From JAWKJY01 sp041393535 (GTDB lineage: Bacteria; Actinomycetota; Thermoleophilia; Gaiellales; Gaiellaceae), in assembly GCA_041393535.1 (NCBI GenBank), contig JAWKJY010000007.1:124001-188000 (forward strand): a stretch of 64,000 nucleotides of DNA. Direction: 5' to 3'. The notes beneath the pieces were generated by a model, which was not told the origin of the DNA, did no database searches, and saw nothing but the letters and a program-made list of their open reading frames with translations. The position numbers were made by a program, and so were the translations under genes. The stretch's first letter is position 1. Each line of letters opens with the position of its first letter. Positions 60,663-64,000 of the stretch are shown piece after piece.

Positions 60663-62492
60663 ATGGCCGAGACCACCTCCACACACCGCCGTGGCCGGAA
60701 GATCCTCGTTGCCGTGGCGTGGCCGTACGCGAGCGGGCCCCGCCACATCGGGCACGTGGCCGGCTTCGGCGTGCCATCGGACATCTTCGCCCGCTACCAC
60801 CGGCTGCGCGGCGACGACGTCCTGATGGTCAGCGGCACCGATGAGCATGGAACGCCGATCATGGTCGCGGCTGACCGGGAGGGCGTCACGCCCCAGCAGC
60901 TGGCGGATCGCTTCAGCGAGGTGATCCGGAACGACCTGCGGAGCCTCGGGCTCAGCTACGACCTGTTCACGCGGACGACGACGCGCAACCACTACCGGGT
61001 GACGCAGGACCTCTTCCGCGTGCTCCACGAGAAGGGCTACGTCGTGGCGCAGACGATGGAGGGCGCGTTCTCGGCCTCCACGGGCCGCACGCTCCCGGAC
61101 CGGTACATCGAGGGCACCTGCCCCCACTGCGGCTACGGCGAGGCGCGCGGCGACCAGTGCGACAACTGCGGGCGGCAGCTCGATCCGCGCGAGCTGATCT
61201 CGCCCCGCTCGCGCATCGACGGCACGCCGCCGGTCTTCAGGGAGACGGAGCACTTCTTCCTCGACCTCGGCGCCTTCTCCGCACGGCTCGCGGAGTGGAT
61301 CGGCGCGCAGCAGCACTGGCGCCCGAACGTCCGGAGCTTCTCGCTCAACCTCCTCGACGATCTCCGGCCCCGTGCGATCACGCGCGATCTCGACTGGGGC
61401 GTGCCGATCCCGCTCCCCGCGTACGAGGATCGCGACGACAAGCGGATCTACGTGTGGTTCGACGCCGTGATCGGCTACCTGTCGGCCAGCATCGAGTGGG
61501 CCGCGAACCGCGGGACGCCCGAGGCGTGGCGCGAGTGGTGGCAGGACCCGGATGCGCGCCACTACTACTTCATGGGCAAGGACAACATCGTGTTCCACTC
61601 GGTCATCTGGCCGAGCATGCTCATGGGGTACGGGGGAGACGGCGAGTTCGGCGCCGGCGGCCCGCCGCTCCAGCTGCCCTACGACATCGTGTCGAGCGAG
61701 TTCCTCACGATGGAGGGGAGGAAGTTCAGCTCGAGCCGCGGCGTCGCCATCTACGTCAACGACTTCCTGTCCCGCTACGAGCCGGATCCGCTGCGCTACT
61801 TCCTGACCGCGGCCGGCCCGGAGTCGCAGGACACCGACTTCACGTGGGCCGAGTTCGTCCGCCGCAACAACGACGAGCTGCTGGCGACGTGGGGGAACCT
61901 CGTGAACCGCACGCTCACGAGCGCCTACCGGACGTTCGGCGCGGTGCCGGAGCCCAGCGACCTGACGGACGCCGATCGCGCGGTGCTCGCGGCGGTCGAG
62001 CGCGCGTTCGAGGACGTCGGCGAGCAGTTCGAGGCCGCGCGCTTCCGCGCCGGCCTCTCGGAGGCGATGCGCGTGGCAGGGCTGGTCAACCAGTACGTCA
62101 GCGAGCAGGCCCCGTGGGCGGCCCTCAAGACCGACCAGGCGCGCGGGGGCACGATCCTCTACGTCGCGCTCCGCTGCGTCGACGGGCTGAAGACGCTCCT
62201 CGCGCCCGTCCTGCCGTTCTCGGGCCAGGCAGTGCACGAGATGCTCGGCTACGACGGCTACCTCGCCGGCCCGCTCGAGTTCCGGGAGGAGTCCGAGCCC
62301 GACGGCTCGTCGCACGTCGTCCTGACCGGCGACTACACGAGCTGGGTCGGGGCCTGGGAGCCGAGCCGGCTCCCGCCCGGGCAGGCGCTGCGCGAGCCGC
62401 GGCCGCTGTTCCGCAAGCTCGATCCGGAGCAGGTCGTCGCCTCGGAGCTCGAGCGGATGGAGCACGGCGGCGGCGAGTCGAACGAACCGTGA
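60663..62492 (+). CDS. metG: methionyl-tRNA synthetase
   Basis: A 609-residue class I aminoacyl-tRNA synthetase: ILVAVAWPYASGPRHIGHVA (HIGH), VSGTDEHGTPIM, one zinc knuckle CPHCGYGEARGDQCDNCGRQ, MGKDNIVFHSVIWPSML, the KMSKS-equivalent GRKFSSSRGV, and the anticodon-binding helical domain. There is no C-terminal tRNA-binding EMAP domain, as in other actinobacteria. It overlaps tatD by 4 bases, beginning the conserved metG-tatD-rsmA run. Confidence 0.96.
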   Translation: MAETTSTHRRGRKILVAVAWPYASGPRHIGHVAGFGVPSDIFARYHRLRGDDVLMVSGTDEHGTPIMVAADREGVTPQQLADRFSEVIRNDLRSLGLSYDLFTRTTTRNHYRVTQDLFRVLHEKGYVVAQTMEGAFSASTGRTLPDRYIEGTCPHCGYGEARGDQCDNCGRQLDPRELISPRSRIDGTPPVFRETEHFFLDLGAFSARLAEWIGAQQHWRPNVRSFSLNLLDDLRPRAITRDLDWGVPIPLPAYEDRDDKRIYVWFDAVIGYLSASIEWAANRGTPEAWREWWQDPDARHYYFMGKDNIVFHSVIWPSMLMGYGGDGEFGAGGPPLQLPYDIVSSEFLTMEGRKFSSSRGVAIYVNDFLSRYEPDPLRYFLTAAGPESQDTDFTWAEFVRRNNDELLATWGNLVNRTLTSAYRTFGAVPEPSDLTDADRAVLAAVERAFEDVGEQFEAARFRAGLSEAMRVAGLVNQYVSEQAPWAALKTDQARGGTILYVALRCVDGLKTLLAPVLPFSGQAVHEMLGYDGYLAGPLEFREESEPDGSSHVVLTGDYTSWVGAWEPSRLPPGQALREPRPLFRKLDPEQVVASELERMEHGGGESNEP

Positions 62493-63241
62493 TCGACGCC
62501 CACGCGCACCTCGAGCAGTGCGCGGTGCCGGTCGACGAGGCGCTCGAGCACGCGCGAGCGGCCGGCGTGGGGCGCGTGGTCACCATCGGCTGCGGCCCCG
62601 AGTCCGCGCGCGTCGCGCTCGGGATCGCCGAGCGCGAGCCGGACGTCCAGTGCGCGCTGGGCGTCCACCCCCACCAGGCGGGCGAGCTCGGCGAGGACGC
62701 GCTCGTCGAGATCCAGCGCCTGCTCGCGGCTCCCCGCGCGGTGGCGGTGGGCGAGGCGGGCCTCGACTACTTCCGCGACTACGCGCCGCGCGACCGCCAG
62801 CGCGCGATGTTCCGCGCGCAGATCGCGCTCGCGGGCGAGGTCGGGAAGCCGCTCGTCGTCCACACGAGGGCAGCCGACGAGGACACCCTCGCGCTGCTCG
62901 CGGAGGCTCGCCCGGGGCTCCCGGTGGTGATCCACTGCTTCTCGTCGCCCGGGATGGTCGACGCCTGCATCGAGCGCGGCTACTACGCCTCCTTCGCCGG
63001 GAACGTCACGTACCCCAAGGCGCCCGAGCTGCGGGAGGCGGCGGCGCGGTTCCCGCTCGACCGCCTGCTCTCGGAGACGGACTCGCCCTACCTCGCCCCC
63101 CAGCCGGTTCGGGGGCGGCCGAACGAGCCAGCGCACGTCGTGCACGTCGTCGCGGAGCTCGCGCGCGTGCGCGGCCTCTCGACGGAGCAGATGGCCGCGG
63201 CGATCGACGACAACGCGACCCGCCTCCTCGGGGCCCCGTGA
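62489..63241 (+). CDS. tatD: TatD-family metal-dependent hydrolase
   Basis: A 250-residue TIM-barrel hydrolase with IDAHAHLEQC (metal-binding HxH), ALGVHPHQAG, VGEAGLDYFRDYAPRDRQRA, KPLVVHTRAADEDTLAL, VIHCFSSPGMVDACIERGYY and SETDSPYLAPQPVRGRPNEP. The TatD family acts as a 3'-5' exonuclease or D-aminoacyl-tRNA deacylase. GTG start overlapping metG (GTGA). Confidence 0.94.
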   Translation: MIDAHAHLEQCAVPVDEALEHARAAGVGRVVTIGCGPESARVALGIAEREPDVQCALGVHPHQAGELGEDALVEIQRLLAAPRAVAVGEAGLDYFRDYAPRDRQRAMFRAQIALAGEVGKPLVVHTRAADEDTLALLAEARPGLPVVIHCFSSPGMVDACIERGYYASFAGNVTYPKAPELREAAARFPLDRLLSETDSPYLAPQPVRGRPNEPAHVVHVVAELARVRGLSTEQMAAAIDDNATRLLGAP

Positions 63242-64000
63242 GCGGCGGTCGGATCGTCCAGAAGCGGGAGCTCGGCCAGCACTTCCTGGTCGACCCCAAC
63301 ATCCTGGGCGTGATCGAGCGGCTCGCCGCGCTCGACCCCGACGACGTGGTCCTGGAGGTCGGCGCGGGGCTCGGCGTGCTGACGACGTACCTCGCCGACC
63401 GGGTCGACGTCGTCCATGCCGTCGAGGTCGACCGGCAGCTCGTGCCGCACCTCGAGGCGGAGCTCGCCGGCCGGGAGAACGTCCGCCTGCACGTCGGGGA
63501 CGCGCTGGCGCTCGACCTCAGCTCGCTGCGCCCTCCGCCCGGGAAGCTCGTCGCCAACCTCCCGTACGCGATCGCGACCCCGCTCGTCGCCGACAGCCTC
63601 GACGGGCTGCCCTCCGTCGCCCGGTGGTGCGTGATGGTGCAGCGGGAGGTCGCCGACCGGTTCGTCGCCGGGCCCGGAACCAAGGCCTACGGCGCGGTCT
63701 CGGTCCTGCTCCAGCTCACGGCCCGGCCGATCGGGCTCCATCCCGTCGCGCGGACGTGCTTCCGGCCGCCGCCGAACGTCGAGTCGGCGATCGTGGCTCT
63801 CGTCCGGGAGCGCAGCTGGGGGGAGGAGTACCCGTGGCTCAAGCGCGTCGTCCAGGGCGCCTTCGCGCACCGGCGCAAGACGCTCGCGAACTCGCTCGTG
63901 CTCGCCGGCGTCTCGTCGCGCGACCGGGCCGCGGCCGCCCTCGCGCGGCTGGGAGCTCCGGCCGACGCCCGCGCCGAGTCGCTCGCGCCAGGAGCCTTCC
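63238..64000 (+). CDS. rsmA: 16S rRNA dimethyladenosine transferase RsmA (C-terminus outside window)
   Basis: 254 codons are visible: KRELGQHFLVDPNILGVIER, SAM motif VVLEVGAGLGVLTTYLADRV, LVANLPYAIATPLVADSL (NLPY), MVQREVADRFVAGPGTKAYG, FRPPPNVESAIVAL and HRRKTLANSL. This is KsgA/RsmA, which dimethylates A1518 and A1519 of 16S rRNA. GTG start overlapping tatD; the stop is past the window edge. Confidence 0.95.
   Translation, partial: MSGGRIVQKRELGQHFLVDPNILGVIERLAALDPDDVVLEVGAGLGVLTTYLADRVDVVHAVEVDRQLVPHLEAELAGRENVRLHVGDALALDLSSLRPPPGKLVANLPYAIATPLVADSLDGLPSVARWCVMVQREVADRFVAGPGTKAYGAVSVLLQLTARPIGLHPVARTCFRPPPNVESAIVALVRERSWGEEYPWLKRVVQGAFAHRRKTLANSLVLAGVSSRDRAAAALARLGAPADARAESLAPGAF

Noticed and set aside
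61690..61780. MetG KFSSS in place of KMSKS as an anomaly
   Set aside because: This variant is normal in many actinobacterial methionyl-tRNA synthetases.

Overview
The window is a stretch of a very GC-rich (low-70s percent by eye) actinobacterial chromosome. Nearly every codon ends in G or C and GTG starts are common. Genes are packed with 4-bp ATGA/GTGA overlaps. The gene content fits a deep-branching actinobacterium, most likely class Thermoleophilia (Gaiellales or Solirubrobacterales type); this is inferred from content, not from a marker comparison. Pointers are the dnaK-grpE-dnaJ-hspR-clpB chaperone operon, an F420-type luciferase-like oxidoreductase, DUF1918 repeats, CtaG proteins and inositol-phospholipid genes. 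I see no phage, insertion sequence, CRISPR array, rRNA or tRNA.

Layout. 0-10 kb: a YihY/BrkB membrane protein cut by the window edge, small membrane and DUF1918 proteins, a GNAT/acyl-CoA-synthetase fusion, a CBS-BON protein, an ABC exporter pair, a 3-hydroxyacyl-CoA dehydrogenase and an M23 peptidase. 10-17 kb: a collagen-like membrane protein, a peptidoglycan-binding lipoprotein, a four-gene CtaG operon and a class III aminotransferase. 17-27 kb: two tandem secreted alpha/beta hydrolases, an LLM oxidoreductase, argF, an M3-like peptidase, yjbQ and rlmD. 27-34.7 kb: a hybrid histidine kinase with a worn-out ATPase domain, a presenilin/signal-peptide-peptidase-like membrane protein, a divergent uracil-DNA glycosylase, a GT4-PHP fusion and a Pit phosphate transporter with its DUF47 partner. 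34.8-39 kb: an inositol-lipid block (inositol-3-phosphate synthase with two N-terminal ribbon-helix-helix repeats, a CDP-alcohol phosphotransferase, an Aur1-like PAP2 enzyme) and moaA. 39-45.5 kb: the heat-shock operon. 45.7-64 kb: hydantoinase/oxoprolinase subunits, a GT39-like glycosyltransferase, an FmdB zinc-ribbon gene behind a CIRCE-like operator, a secreted glycosidase-like protein, FAH, LCP, ROK kinase, rsmI, an M23 peptidase and metG-tatD-rsmA.

The strongest candidate for something undescribed is the RHH-Ino1 gene. The first enzyme of inositol synthesis is fused in frame to a tandem DNA-binding domain. Three perfect copies of a 10-bp site (TGATAGCACT) sit just upstream of its start codon, one of them on the -10 box. 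This looks like a self-contained enzyme/repressor circuit controlling inositol-lipid synthesis. Second is the presenilin-like protein, a family rarely discussed in bacteria.

Two global observations matter for reading the annotation. First, at least eight genes, including clpB, dnaJ and moaA, have single- or double-base frame breaks, mostly in G/C runs; this points to indel errors in the assembly rather than gene decay, and I annotate these as single genes. Second, many genes have a TANNNT hexamer 6-11 nt before the start codon, which implies widespread leaderless transcription and helps choose starts.
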